Below are positions 5,981 through 11,265 of a stretch of DNA of 11,265 bases, piece by piece. The stretch lies in NCBI GenBank assembly GCA_937958375.1, contig CALGNY010000093.1, forward strand, positions 1 through 11,265. Direction: 5' to 3'. Each line of letters opens with the position of its first letter. The first letter of the stretch is position 1. Below the pieces are notes generated by a model. It saw nothing but the letters and a program-made list of their open reading frames with translations, did not search any database and was not told where the DNA came from. The DNA is from an uncultured Bacillaceae bacterium (GTDB lineage: Bacteria; Bacillota; Bacilli; Bacillales; Alkalibacillaceae). The position numbers and the translations under genes were made by a program.

Positions 5981-6619
5981 TTACAGATCCCCTTTCTTAA
6001 AATGTCCTTTCTTCAAAAATCGGTCGACGAATTCTGCTGTAACCTGCTGGTGATGGATTTCATGGTGATGATAAGGTAAGATCAAAAAATCCTTGAAATG
6101 TTCCAAATTGACTGATGAAACCGCAACTCGCCCATCATGTTCCCCATGAATCAACCGACCGAGCAGCCCATTCGGTTTGTTTCCGGCAATCGCGCCGATC
6201 TCGATTCCGTTGATTATTGGAATCGATAATTCTTCAATGTATTTTCTATGCAAGGACTTCAACGTTTTAAAGACCTGAACATACCCTGGAGACCGACCAG
6301 CGAATTCTGCCAATTGACTGCCTTTATTCGGCGTTGCAATCAACACGGCTCTTCCGACTTTTTCGGCAACACCCTCAGCTGAAACTGCGTGCCGAATCAC
6401 TAGGCCCCCTGTGCTATGTCCCACCAGGTGAACTTTCTCATCACCTGATGCAAATTGTTCAAGATAGTCAACCAACAGCTCCGTACTCTGGTCAAACTCT
6501 TTATACCGAAGCGGAAAAGTCGGTGCGAGGCACTCATAACCCATCGCCTTCAAATGCCGTTTCATCGGGTATAAATCTTTTTTGTTTCGATTATAGCCAT
6601 GTACAAGGATTACTTTCAT
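5981..6619 (-). CDS. Alpha/beta hydrolase (lipase/esterase-like)
   Basis: The 212-aa cytosolic alpha/beta hydrolase has the HGYNRNKKD oxyanion-side motif (residues 7-15), the nucleophile elbow GHSTGG with S69, a candidate acid D162 in GEHDGRVAV, and candidate catalytic histidines in the HHHEIHH cluster (184-190). The layout resembles small lipase-like or palmitoyl-thioesterase-like hydrolases; the substrate is not predictable. The His cluster could also bind a metal, which is speculation. No signal peptide is present. It starts at ATG 7 nt after AAAGGAG (6633-6627). It is 16 bp downstream of the membrane protein gene and overlaps the signals of the following gene, so it belongs to the same operon. 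Confidence 0.85.
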   Translation of the reverse strand: MKVILVHGYNRNKKDLYPMKRHLKAMGYECLAPTFPLRYKEFDQSTELLVDYLEQFASGDEKVHLVGHSTGGLVIRHAVSAEGVAEKVGRAVLIATPNKGSQLAEFAGRSPGYVQVFKTLKSLHRKYIEELSIPIINGIEIGAIAGNKPNGLLGRLIHGEHDGRVAVSSVNLEHFKDFLILPYHHHEIHHQQVTAEFVDRFLKKGHFKKGDL

Positions 6620-6635
6620 TACGAGACTCCTTTAG

Positions 6636-6926
6636 CTAAATACTTCTTCGTCTGATCACCAATGTAATGGCGTGGATGATAAATACGCCCGTTACGAGAA
6701 ACCAAATCGCTGTTTGATACTCCTCATACGAAAGTGCGTATACATAATCATTGGTTAACTCAATGACCAACCAGCCAAGCGGTACCACCGGAAGGGCAAT
6801 TCCATACGAAGCATTTAGAATAGCCTGCCCTCTTTCATCTTTTCCTTCAGCACTCCATTCAAATTTTAACGAATAATAAACCGACCAAAAAAAGATGATG
6901 ATATAAAATAACCTCAGTAAAACCAC
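6636..6926 (-). CDS. Small three-helix membrane protein
   Basis: The 96-aa protein has predicted membrane segments at about 2-18, 42-60 and 72-92, and a basic end (VIRRRSI). No named family is recognised. It starts at GTG 6926, 7 nt after AGGAGGG (6940-6934); a second GTG at 6928 is in a frame that stops at once. The preceding HTH gene ends at 6939, so its stop overlaps this binding site. Small HTH regulators of this kind are often followed by a membrane protein gene of unknown function, and this pair fits that pattern. Confidence 0.78.
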   Translation of the reverse strand: MVLLRLFYIIIFFWSVYYSLKFEWSAEGKDERGQAILNASYGIALPVVPLGWLVIELTNDYVYALSYEEYQTAIWFLVTGVFIIHAITLVIRRRSI

Positions 6927-6938
6927 ACTGATTCCCTC

Positions 6939-7148
6939 CTATTCATATTGAAATATCTCCTCTAGACCAACTTCAAATAACTTTGCCAATTCAAATGCCA
7001 ATTTCAGTGAAGGATTATAACGATTTTTCTCGATCGAAATGATCGTTTGCCTGCTGACTCCTACTTTTTTGGCCACGTCATTCTGAGATAAGCCATGTTC
7101 TGCTCGCAAGATCGCTAGCCGATTCGTCAATTCACCACTCTCACGCAC
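6939..7148 (-). CDS. Small Cro/CI-type HTH transcriptional regulator
   Basis: The 69-aa protein is almost entirely an HTH_3 (Xre/Cro-CI) domain, residues about 9-65: LRAEHGLSQNDVAKKVGVSR gives helices 1-2, and QTIISIEKNRYNPSL the recognition helix and the conserved NPSL turn. No sensor or dimerisation domain follows. It starts at GTG 7148, with AAAGGTGG about 9 nt upstream; no ATG is available near it. It leads a four-gene operon (regulator, membrane protein, hydrolase, unknown). Direct repeats in its promoter suggest autoregulation. Confidence 0.88.
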   Translation of the reverse strand: MRESGELTNRLAILRAEHGLSQNDVAKKVGVSRQTIISIEKNRYNPSLKLAFELAKLFEVGLEEIFQYE

Positions 7149-7171
7149 GGGTGGCCACCACCTTTCTGTCT

Positions 7172-7202
7172 ATATAGTAATATATTTTTAACATATAGTA
7201 AA
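7172..7202 (-). promoter_or_regulatory. Promoter with paired direct repeats, likely operator of the HTH operon
   Basis: On the minus strand TTTACT (7202-7197), a 17-bp spacer and TACTAT (7179-7174) form a moderate sigma-A-like promoter. The same string, ATATAGTAA on the plus strand, occurs at 7172-7180 and 7193-7201, exactly 21 bp apart and covering the -10 and -35. Two same-face sites over a promoter suggest a repressor binding pair, plausibly for the HTH protein. Confidence 0.5.
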
Positions 7203-7349
7203 GTATTTTTTACATAAACAGTTTTCCGACATCCCAGTCGGAGGCTTTATCATCCTTTAGGTGGATTGAAAAATCAATCTCTGACCCGTTTTGGTGAAAT
7301 GGAATTTTCATTAAGATTAAGGTAATCAATTAAACGGAGGAGATTTTCA

Positions 7350-7514
7350 ATGATCAATAACCAAACGGAAAAATTAGAGCGATTAGGCGAGTTGAAAAGG
7401 AAGTATGGGAACGAGCAGACGATGGAGTTTTCAAAAAAACGAAGCAAATCAAAAAGAAAGCCCAGTTATAAAAAGTGGTTCAAACGAAGTCCCAAAAGTC
7501 AGCTTGCTTCCTAA
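7350..7514 (+). CDS. Small basic protein, 54 aa
   Basis: The frame starts MINNQTEKLERLGELKRKYG, is strongly basic in its second half (KKRSKSKRK, KKWFKR) and ends QLAS. It has a near-ideal site, GGAGGAG (7336-7342), 7 nt before the ATG, and a strong terminator directly after the stop, so it looks like a complete one-gene unit. No family is recognised. The charge pattern would suit a nucleic-acid or ribosome-associated peptide, but that is inference. The 200 bp upstream contain an inverted repeat GATTGA-AAAA-TCAATC (7264-7279) and a hairpin TCCGAC/GTCGGA (7225-7242). Confidence 0.65.
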   Translation: MINNQTEKLERLGELKRKYGNEQTMEFSKKRSKSKRKPSYKKWFKRSPKSQLAS

Positions 7515-7515
7515 T

Positions 7516-7566
7516 AAAAAGATCGCAATCGATCCCGAGAAGGTTCGGATTCGTTGCGATCTTTTT
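7516..7566. terminator. Bidirectional terminator shared by two small convergent genes
   Basis: AAAAAGATCGCAA (7516-7528) pairs perfectly with TTGCGATCTTTTT (7554-7566), a 13-bp stem. The inner loop can extend pairing (CCGA with TCGG). T runs are present on both strands, so it can end transcripts from both 7350-7514 and 7565-7720. Confidence 0.92.
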
Positions 7567-7720
7567 AATTGAACTGAAGAATGATCAATGCGACAAACGC
7601 CACAATCATTGCATAATAGCCTGACAACATAAATATACTTTTGTTACGTTTTCGGTGTTTAACAATAGCCGAACCAGCGAAAAACAACACACCCATAACT
7701 AAGATTGCAATCAACAACAT
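7565..7720 (-). CDS. Small two-helix membrane protein, 51 aa
   Basis: Read on the minus strand, the frame begins MLLIAILVMG. It has one membrane helix at about 1-20, a short basic loop (KHRKRNK, 21-27) and a second helix at about 33-50, ending at TAA within the shared terminator. A GGTGGTGAT-like site lies just before the ATG at 7720, close to the anti-Shine-Dalgarno complement AGGAGGTGAT. The positive loop predicts both termini outside, by the positive-inside rule. No family is recognised. Complete helices, binding site and terminator all support a real gene. Confidence 0.68.
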   Translation of the reverse strand: MLLIAILVMGVLFFAGSAIVKHRKRNKSIFMLSGYYAMIVAFVALIILQFN

Positions 7721-7760
7721 CAATCACCACCCTTGATTCACTGAATTTACCATCAAGTAT

Positions 7761-7769
7761 TGATATAAT
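7761..7769 (+). promoter_or_regulatory. Extended -10 promoter of the Nudix gene
   Basis: TGATATAAT, identical to the lipL extended -10, lies 35 bp upstream of the Nudix ATG. No good -35 hexamer is seen at the normal distance. Confidence 0.6.
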
Positions 7770-7804
7770 GAATATAGATCATGACGCTGGAGTGAGCTTC
7801 TTAT

Positions 7805-8437
7805 ATGAATAAAAACGAACTCATCAAAAAATTGGAATCACATGAACCAGACATCTTGGGCATGCCTACTGCACGTGAGCATGCGGTCATTTTGCCCATT
7901 TTAGGCAATGGCGAAGACTTACATATTTTATTTGAAGTCCGTGCGTTGACGATGCGCCGCCAGCCTGGTGAAGTCTGTTTCCCGGGTGGAAAAATCGAAA
8001 AAGGCGAGACCCCTCAGCAGGCCGCTTTACGGGAAATGCATGAAGAGCTGGGAATCCATCCAAGTGAGGTGACTTCCGTTCAGAAACTCGGCATGGTGAC
8101 GACCCCGTTCGGTGTCAAACTACATGTTTTCACAGGATTCTTGCCACAGCCCTTAGACCTGACCTTAAATCCTGATGAAGTTCAAGAAACGTTTGCCGTT
8201 CCGTTCAGCTTTTTTGAAACGAATGAAGCGGAAGTCCACTATCTTCGGATGAGCATGGAACCTGAAGAAAGTTTTCCGATTGCCGACATTCCAAATGGAC
8301 ACAATTACAAATGGCAAACACTCCGTTACCGAGAAAACTTTTATTACTATAAGAATTATGTCGTTTGGGGTTTGACCGCATTGATTTTGACTGATTTCAT
8401 CGAACGATTTCAAATCAAACGGCATTCATCGAATTGA
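7805..8437 (+). CDS. Nudix hydrolase, CoA pyrophosphatase type
   Basis: The 210-aa protein has a full Nudix box, G62-x5-E68-x7-R76-E77-x2-E80-E81-x-G83. Just upstream, residues 42-62 (LFEVRALTMRRQPGEVCFPGG) fit the extra motif that marks the NudL/PCD1 group. That group cleaves CoA and its derivatives to 4'-phosphopantetheine and 3',5'-ADP with Mg or Mn. It may therefore remove oxidised or unwanted CoA species; the substrate is inferred from the motif. The length fits the family. ATG 7805 stands 9 nt after GGAGTGA (7789-7795). The last 23 bp overlap the convergent DUF4181-like gene. Confidence 0.88.
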   Translation: MNKNELIKKLESHEPDILGMPTAREHAVILPILGNGEDLHILFEVRALTMRRQPGEVCFPGGKIEKGETPQQAALREMHEELGIHPSEVTSVQKLGMVTTPFGVKLHVFTGFLPQPLDLTLNPDEVQETFAVPFSFFETNEAEVHYLRMSMEPEESFPIADIPNGHNYKWQTLRYRENFYYYKNYVVWGLTALILTDFIERFQIKRHSSN

Positions 8438-8836
8438 ATAGACCAAAGCCGTCGGTCAACAAAACAATAACTATGTATGCCAAAAGCCCAAGAAGCTCTA
8501 GTGAGGTAATTACGCGCTGCCTCGTTTCACGTTTATATTTCCATTCATAGTAGACATCCGGCAAGCTTTGGAGAACTGTAATAATGATACTGATCACTAG
8601 AAACTGTTCTGGGCTTGGTGATAACATTATCCATAATAAAATCAGGATTCCTGCAAAACCGACGCCAAAATAGATACGTGTAAAATGAGTTGATCATGGG
8701 TTTCCGAATCGTAAAAATCCCGTTCCTTAGGTTTCTTTTCGATTCCTAACCATTGCCGAATGGGATACTTTACGAGAAAGGAAATCGCAACACCATTAGC
8801 GATCAGCAACAAAATAGCAAGCAATTCTGAATCCAT
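8415..8836 (-). pseudogene. DUF4181-like membrane protein gene split by a one-base frameshift
   Basis: Two adjacent minus frames form one protein. The 5' part reads MDSELLAILLLIANGVAISF ... FYDSETHDQL. The 3' part continues HFTRIYFGVGFAGILILLW and on through YYEWKYKRE to LLTDGFGLF. The join falls between 8696 and 8687, where one missing base restores a roughly 140-residue protein with four membrane segments and the EWKY and C-terminal hydrophobic pattern I associate with DUF4181 proteins. As written, the first frame stops at 8642 after unrelated residues. The second frame could only restart at an ATG near 8627 without a clear binding site. I start at ATG 8836 (an in-frame GTG lies at 8845), after AAAGGGTGGG (8850-8841). 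The promoter looks intact. It may be a recent pseudogene, a sequencing error or, less likely, programmed frameshifting. Confidence 0.75.
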
Positions 8837-8869
8837 CCAACCCACCCTTTAATGTGCAACTTAACCCAC

Positions 8870-8898
8870 ATTATACTATTCTTACGGATTTCAGTAAA
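8870..8898 (-). promoter_or_regulatory. Sigma-A promoter of the DUF4181-like gene
   Basis: On the minus strand TTTACT (8898-8893), a 17-bp spacer and perfect TATAAT (8875-8870) lie about 20 bp upstream of the ribosome binding site. This is the best-formed promoter in the window. Confidence 0.7.
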
Positions 8899-8920
8899 TT
8901 CAGATTTTGTTATTTTTCAC

Positions 8921-8949
8921 AAAAAAAGAGAGGTCCCCCCTCTCTTTTT
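8921..8949 (-). terminator. Terminator of the three-gene membrane/GNAT operon
   Basis: AAAAAGAGAGG (8923-8933) pairs with CCTCTCTTTTT (8939-8949), an 11-bp stem with a 5-nt loop. On the minus strand it runs into seven T. It overlaps the stop codon of the GNAT gene. Confidence 0.9.
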
Positions 8950-9226
8950 AGGCTTCACCTTTGTAAACGTCTTGATACGCTTCACCTTTTTTAAGTTTAT
9001 GGTTTGCATATGAACAAGATGCTAATAGCTTTTTGTCATTTTTACGAGCGTAATCAGCCATTGCATCCACAAGCTTTCCGCCAGCTCCGGTACCTTTCAA
9101 TGATTCAGATACTTCGGTATGCGTCACTTCCCACGTATTGGCATCGACTTCCTCAAAAACGATATGACCATCTGGATTGGACTCTTCACCGATGTACAAT
9201 TGACCTTTACCTTCTTTAATTTCCAT
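8948..9226 (-). CDS. Small GNAT-like N-acetyltransferase (Acetyltransf_CG, YjdJ type)
   Basis: The 92-aa protein is the minimal GNAT form: a strand pair (GQLYIGE, GHIVFEEV), a strand THTEVSESLKGTG and the acetyl-CoA pyrophosphate loop LKGTGAGGKLV (about 43-53). A helix and the late SCSYANHKLKK segment follow. It resembles B. subtilis YjdJ and human NATD1-type proteins. The substrate is unknown. The ATG directly follows the TAG of the upstream gene (TAGATG), and AGGAGG (9240-9235) is 8 nt upstream, inside that gene, so the two are translationally coupled. Confidence 0.85.
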   Translation of the reverse strand: MEIKEGKGQLYIGEESNPDGHIVFEEVDANTWEVTHTEVSESLKGTGAGGKLVDAMADYARKNDKKLLASCSYANHKLKKGEAYQDVYKGEA

Positions 9227-9454
9227 CTACATCGCCTCCTTCCAGTTGTTTTCATTCATTATGTTCCCATTCTCTGGATCGTTTAAAACGGGATCCATCG
9301 CAGAAGTTTGGATTGATTCCTCTTCAATGGCCATTGATTTTTCCTCGAATCGACCTTGCTCTTCAAAATAAGCAAACATAAAATAAGTCAGTAATGTTCC
9401 AAGAACCATCAATAACAAAATGACCAACACAGCAACTGTCCCTTTGCGTTTCAT
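9227..9454 (-). CDS. Single-pass membrane protein with acidic tail
   Basis: The 75-aa protein has a basic start (MKRKG), one hydrophobic helix at about 6-30 and an acidic, Asn/Glu-rich tail (31-75), so an N-in, C-out topology is likely. No family is recognised; the tail has no Cys or lipobox. AAAGGAG (9468-9462) is 7 nt before the ATG and contains the stop codon of the preceding gene. It lies between a four-helix membrane protein gene and the GNAT gene in one operon. Confidence 0.72.
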   Translation of the reverse strand: MKRKGTVAVLVILLLMVLGTLLTYFMFAYFEEQGRFEEKSMAIEEESIQTSAMDPVLNDPENGNIMNENNWKEAM

Positions 9455-9467
9455 TCCCAGACTCCTT

Positions 9468-9935
9468 TCATGTCTTCATCCGCTTCCGTATTCTGCTATC
9501 AACCTGTACATATTTCTCCTTCAGATCAGACCACCTGATCATACCTACGAGCAACGATGCCACCGTTCCAAAAACTACGAGCAGCAGCCAATGAGAAGCA
9601 TAATGCTTCAACGCTTCCATAAATGGGATACCCGTATCAATCATCTTTCCAAAAATGAAGAGAAGAAATAACATCACAATGGTTCGAATCCATTCGATGA
9701 CCAAGAAAAGTACCAAGCCCCTTTCTTTTTTACGTTTCATTTTTTGAAATAACGCTTCATCACTCATTTTCACTTCCCGATTGAAAAAATACATCGAGAG
9801 TGGAAAGATTGTCGTTACAAACAGATAATAAAATGTTTGATAATGAATTTCTGCAATCATCGGGATTGTAAATAACACCAAAAACAAAATGAGAATCACG
9901 GCAAGCTCGATCTTTTGTTTACTATTCAATCTCAT
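9468..9935 (-). CDS. Four-helix membrane protein of unknown function
   Basis: The 155-aa protein has hydrophobic segments at about 9-28, 33-50, 73-97 and 113-134, separated by a charged cytosolic-looking loop (NREVKMSDEALFQKMKRKKERG, 52-73, shown as one loop) and ending in a basic tail. No family is recognised. The ATG at 9935 follows an AGGGGGG tract very closely, so initiation may be weak. It heads a three-gene operon with the single-pass protein and the small GNAT. Confidence 0.75.
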   Translation of the reverse strand: MRLNSKQKIELAVILILFLVLFTIPMIAEIHYQTFYYLFVTTIFPLSMYFFNREVKMSDEALFQKMKRKKERGLVLFLVIEWIRTIVMLFLLFIFGKMIDTGIPFMEALKHYASHWLLLVVFGTVASLLVGMIRWSDLKEKYVQVDSRIRKRMKT

Positions 9936-9944
9936 TCCCCCCTG

Positions 9945-9994
9945 ACTATTTTCACGCTGCGTATCATACTAGAGTCCGTGAAGCGTAAAATAGT
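9945..9994. promoter_or_regulatory. Divergent promoter region with a long interrupted inverted repeat
   Basis: ACTATTTTCACGCT (9945-9958) and AGCGTAAAATAGT (9982-9994) are inverted copies, identical apart from one extra C. They flank a 23-bp centre. On the minus strand TTTTAC (9990-9985), 16 bp and TATGAT (9968-9963) could be the promoter of the 9935 gene. On the plus strand TAAAAT (9986-9991) may be a -10 for the 10018 gene. The symmetry would suit a dimeric regulator controlling both genes. Confidence 0.4.
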
Positions 9995-10017
9995 AGAAAG
10001 ACAGGCAGGTGCTCAAA

Positions 10018-10287
10018 ATGACGATTTTTCATTATTTGATCAGCTTCATTATCTTGGTGATATTTACAGGGACGCTCCGCTTTCTGCAGCTTCAAAATCG
10101 TATTTGGGTTGATCTTTATGTATTCGTGTTTGCACCTCTCGGCATCCTTGCAGTTGCCTGTCTGCTATTCGCCTTAGCCGATGTCAAAGCCATCGTGTTC
10201 TTGGACATCGGCCGCTTCTTGATTATTCACTCAATTCTCGGATTGATATTCGGGTATGTGTGGCAACTCGTGATGAAACGCTACTAG
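10018..10287 (+). CDS. Small membrane protein of unknown function
   Basis: The 89-aa protein has hydrophobic segments at about 4-20, 31-53 and 63-84, and a basic end (MKRY). No family is recognised. I prefer ATG 10018, about 6 nt after AGGCAGGTG, over the in-frame GTG at 10009, which lacks a good site. It is divergent from the 9935 gene, and its stop codon overlaps the stop of the convergent GNAT gene by two bases. Confidence 0.72.
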   Translation: MTIFHYLISFIILVIFTGTLRFLQLQNRIWVDLYVFVFAPLGILAVACLLFALADVKAIVFLDIGRFLIIHSILGLIFGYVWQLVMKRY

Positions 10288-11108
10288 ATCGTATATTTAT
10301 AAAAATGGTGCGTCTGATAAATCTCAAATCCTACTGGCTTATATAAATTTTCAACGAAATGATTTTTCGTATTCACTTCGACAAAAATGGAATGTCCTTC
10401 TTCTTTTTCCTGCTTGACGACCTCAATCAATGCACTTTTCCCGATTCCCATATTCTGATATTCCGGATTAATCACAAGTCCAAAGATAAAACTCTCAAGC
10501 CCTTCAGATTTCAGCCGAATTTTACCGACCGTTTTCCCTTGGTACTCAATCATATAAAGGCGATGAGCGATTTCTTCTTTATACATCCGCGTCATTTCTT
10601 CCGCTTCTTCTTGTGTAAAATTAAATGCGGTCCGATCGAGTTCGGCGATTTTTTGAAAATCCTGATCATCAGCAAATCGAAGCTTCACATCCATATTTTG
10701 CTCCGGTAGTTCTGTCGCTTTCCAACGCATTTCATATTCAGAATACGAGTATTCAGCCCCTAGCTTTTTCAGTGTCTTTTCCGCATCCCTCGCGTTTTCC
10801 GGTGCATTGATATAAATCGTTTCAATCTGATTTTTCTTGGCCACCTCAATGGCTTCATTAAATAACTTCTTGAAAATCCCCTTTTTCCGATGATTCGGGT
10901 GGACCATCCCACTTAACTCATAGGCACCACCAATATAATAAAGCGCCAAGTAACCGAGCAACTGACCACCTTCGTAATAGAAAAAATCTTCCTCATTCGA
11001 CGTCCGATCCAATAAGAAATACCAGTTCAGCTTCAACTCAACCTGGTCTGCCTCTTCCGATAACATCTTCAATCGCTCGATCGCACGTAATTGATCTGGA
11101 GTAATCAT
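10284..11108 (-). CDS. Two-domain GNAT family N-acetyltransferase
   Basis: The 274-aa protein has two GNAT folds in tandem. The first has its acetyl-CoA loop at about 69-82 (VHPNHRKKGIFKKL). The second spans about 143-274, with VINPEYQNMGIGKSAL (212-227) and the late ENLYKPVGFE motif, a canonical R/Q-x-x-G-x-G/A form in which Q218-N-M-G-I-G is visible. The second domain looks catalytically competent; the first has I where the second G usually is and may be degenerate. The protein is cytosolic and the substrate unknown. The ATG at 11108 follows a GAGGGGG tract. Its upstream region runs straight into tandem array 3. Convergent with, and overlapping by a stop codon, the 10018 gene. Confidence 0.88.
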   Translation of the reverse strand: MITPDQLRAIERLKMLSEEADQVELKLNWYFLLDRTSNEEDFFYYEGGQLLGYLALYYIGGAYELSGMVHPNHRKKGIFKKLFNEAIEVAKKNQIETIYINAPENARDAEKTLKKLGAEYSYSEYEMRWKATELPEQNMDVKLRFADDQDFQKIAELDRTAFNFTQEEAEEMTRMYKEEIAHRLYMIEYQGKTVGKIRLKSEGLESFIFGLVINPEYQNMGIGKSALIEVVKQEKEEGHSIFVEVNTKNHFVENLYKPVGFEIYQTHHFYKYTI

Positions 11109-11146
11109 ATGGACCCCCTCTCCCCCGTGTTGATGAATGGTTTTTA

Positions 11147-11174
11147 TTTATAAATGTGTGCTGACTGTTGATAA
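11147..11174 (-). promoter_or_regulatory. Possible GNAT promoter using the last repeat as -35
   Basis: On the minus strand TTATCA (11174-11169), 16 bp and TATAAA (11152-11147) lie upstream of the GNAT gene. The -35-like string is part of the last, most degenerate repeat core of array 3. The match is modest. Confidence 0.3.
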
Positions 11175-11265
11175 TTTGCTGCTAACTGTTGATAAACGTG
11201 TGCTGACTGTCGATAAACGCCGGCTCACTGCCGATAAACGCCAGCTGACTGCCGATAAACGCTGG
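11164..11265 (-). repeat. Tandem array 3: at least 5 copies, opposite orientation, cut by the window end
   Basis: Cores on the plus strand read ACTGYYGATAAA, the reverse complement of the array 1 and 2 core, at 11164, 11185, 11206, 11227 and 11248, again exactly 21 bp apart. Linkers (cgccagctg, cgccggctc, cgtgtgctg, ttgctgcta) differ from array 1. Read toward the GNAT gene the core decays stepwise: CGGCAG, CGGCAG, CGACAG, CAACAG, CAACAG. A further fragment ending ATAAA at 11150-11154 may be a ruined sixth unit. The array continues beyond the window. Confidence 0.92.

Noticed and set aside
7225..7242. Terminator for the HTH region
   Set aside because: The hairpin is only 6 bp with no T run on either side, and it lies upstream of both flanking genes.
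10359..10709. 116-aa plus-strand frame
   Set aside because: It is antisense to the two-domain GNAT gene, with Phe/Ile-rich shadow composition and no binding site.

Overview
The window looks like chromosome of a low-GC, endospore-forming Firmicute (Bacillaceae or a close relative). The evidence is a cwlJ-gerQ spore germination pair, a coproheme decarboxylase of the Gram-positive haem pathway, a LipL-type octanoyltransferase, and ribosome binding sites of the AAAGGAG/AGGAGG kind. The genus cannot be fixed from the sequence. No phage, transposase, rRNA or tRNA gene was seen.

Layout. 1-459: a 21-copy tandem array with an exact 21-bp period. 494-1492 (-): NERD-domain protein with a C-terminal zinc ribbon, divergent from lipL (1602-2432, +). 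2541-3290 (+): hemQ/chdC, closed by a strong terminator. 3383-3541: a second, shorter array of the same repeat. 3658-4880 (+): cwlJ-gerQ operon and terminator. 5187-5705 (+): small orphan sigma-70-type factor and terminator. 7148-5750 (-): four tightly packed genes (small HTH regulator, three-helix membrane protein, alpha/beta hydrolase, 76-aa unknown). 7350-7514 (+) and 7565-7720 (-): two very short convergent genes sharing one hairpin terminator. 7805-8437 (+): CoA-type Nudix hydrolase, whose 3' end overlaps a frameshifted DUF4181-like membrane gene (8415-8836, -). 9935-8948 (-): membrane protein, one-helix protein and small GNAT, translationally linked. 10018-10287 (+): small membrane protein, whose stop overlaps that of a two-domain GNAT protein (11108-10284, -). 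11164-11265: a third array of the same repeat in the opposite orientation, running off the window.

Most genes are ordinary housekeeping or sporulation functions. lipL and hemQ serve lipoate transfer and haem synthesis; cwlJ and gerQ serve Ca-DPA-triggered cortex lysis.

The feature that known gene content does not explain is the dispersed iteron-like family: core TTTATCGRCAGT, 9-bp semi-variable linker, 21-bp period. It occurs three times in 11 kb, always between genes and in both orientations. Its period of about two helical turns, its one-mismatch resemblance to a DnaA box, and its 84-bp higher-order units with a nearly perfect recent duplication make it the best candidate for an undescribed system. 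Its function is not shown by the sequence.
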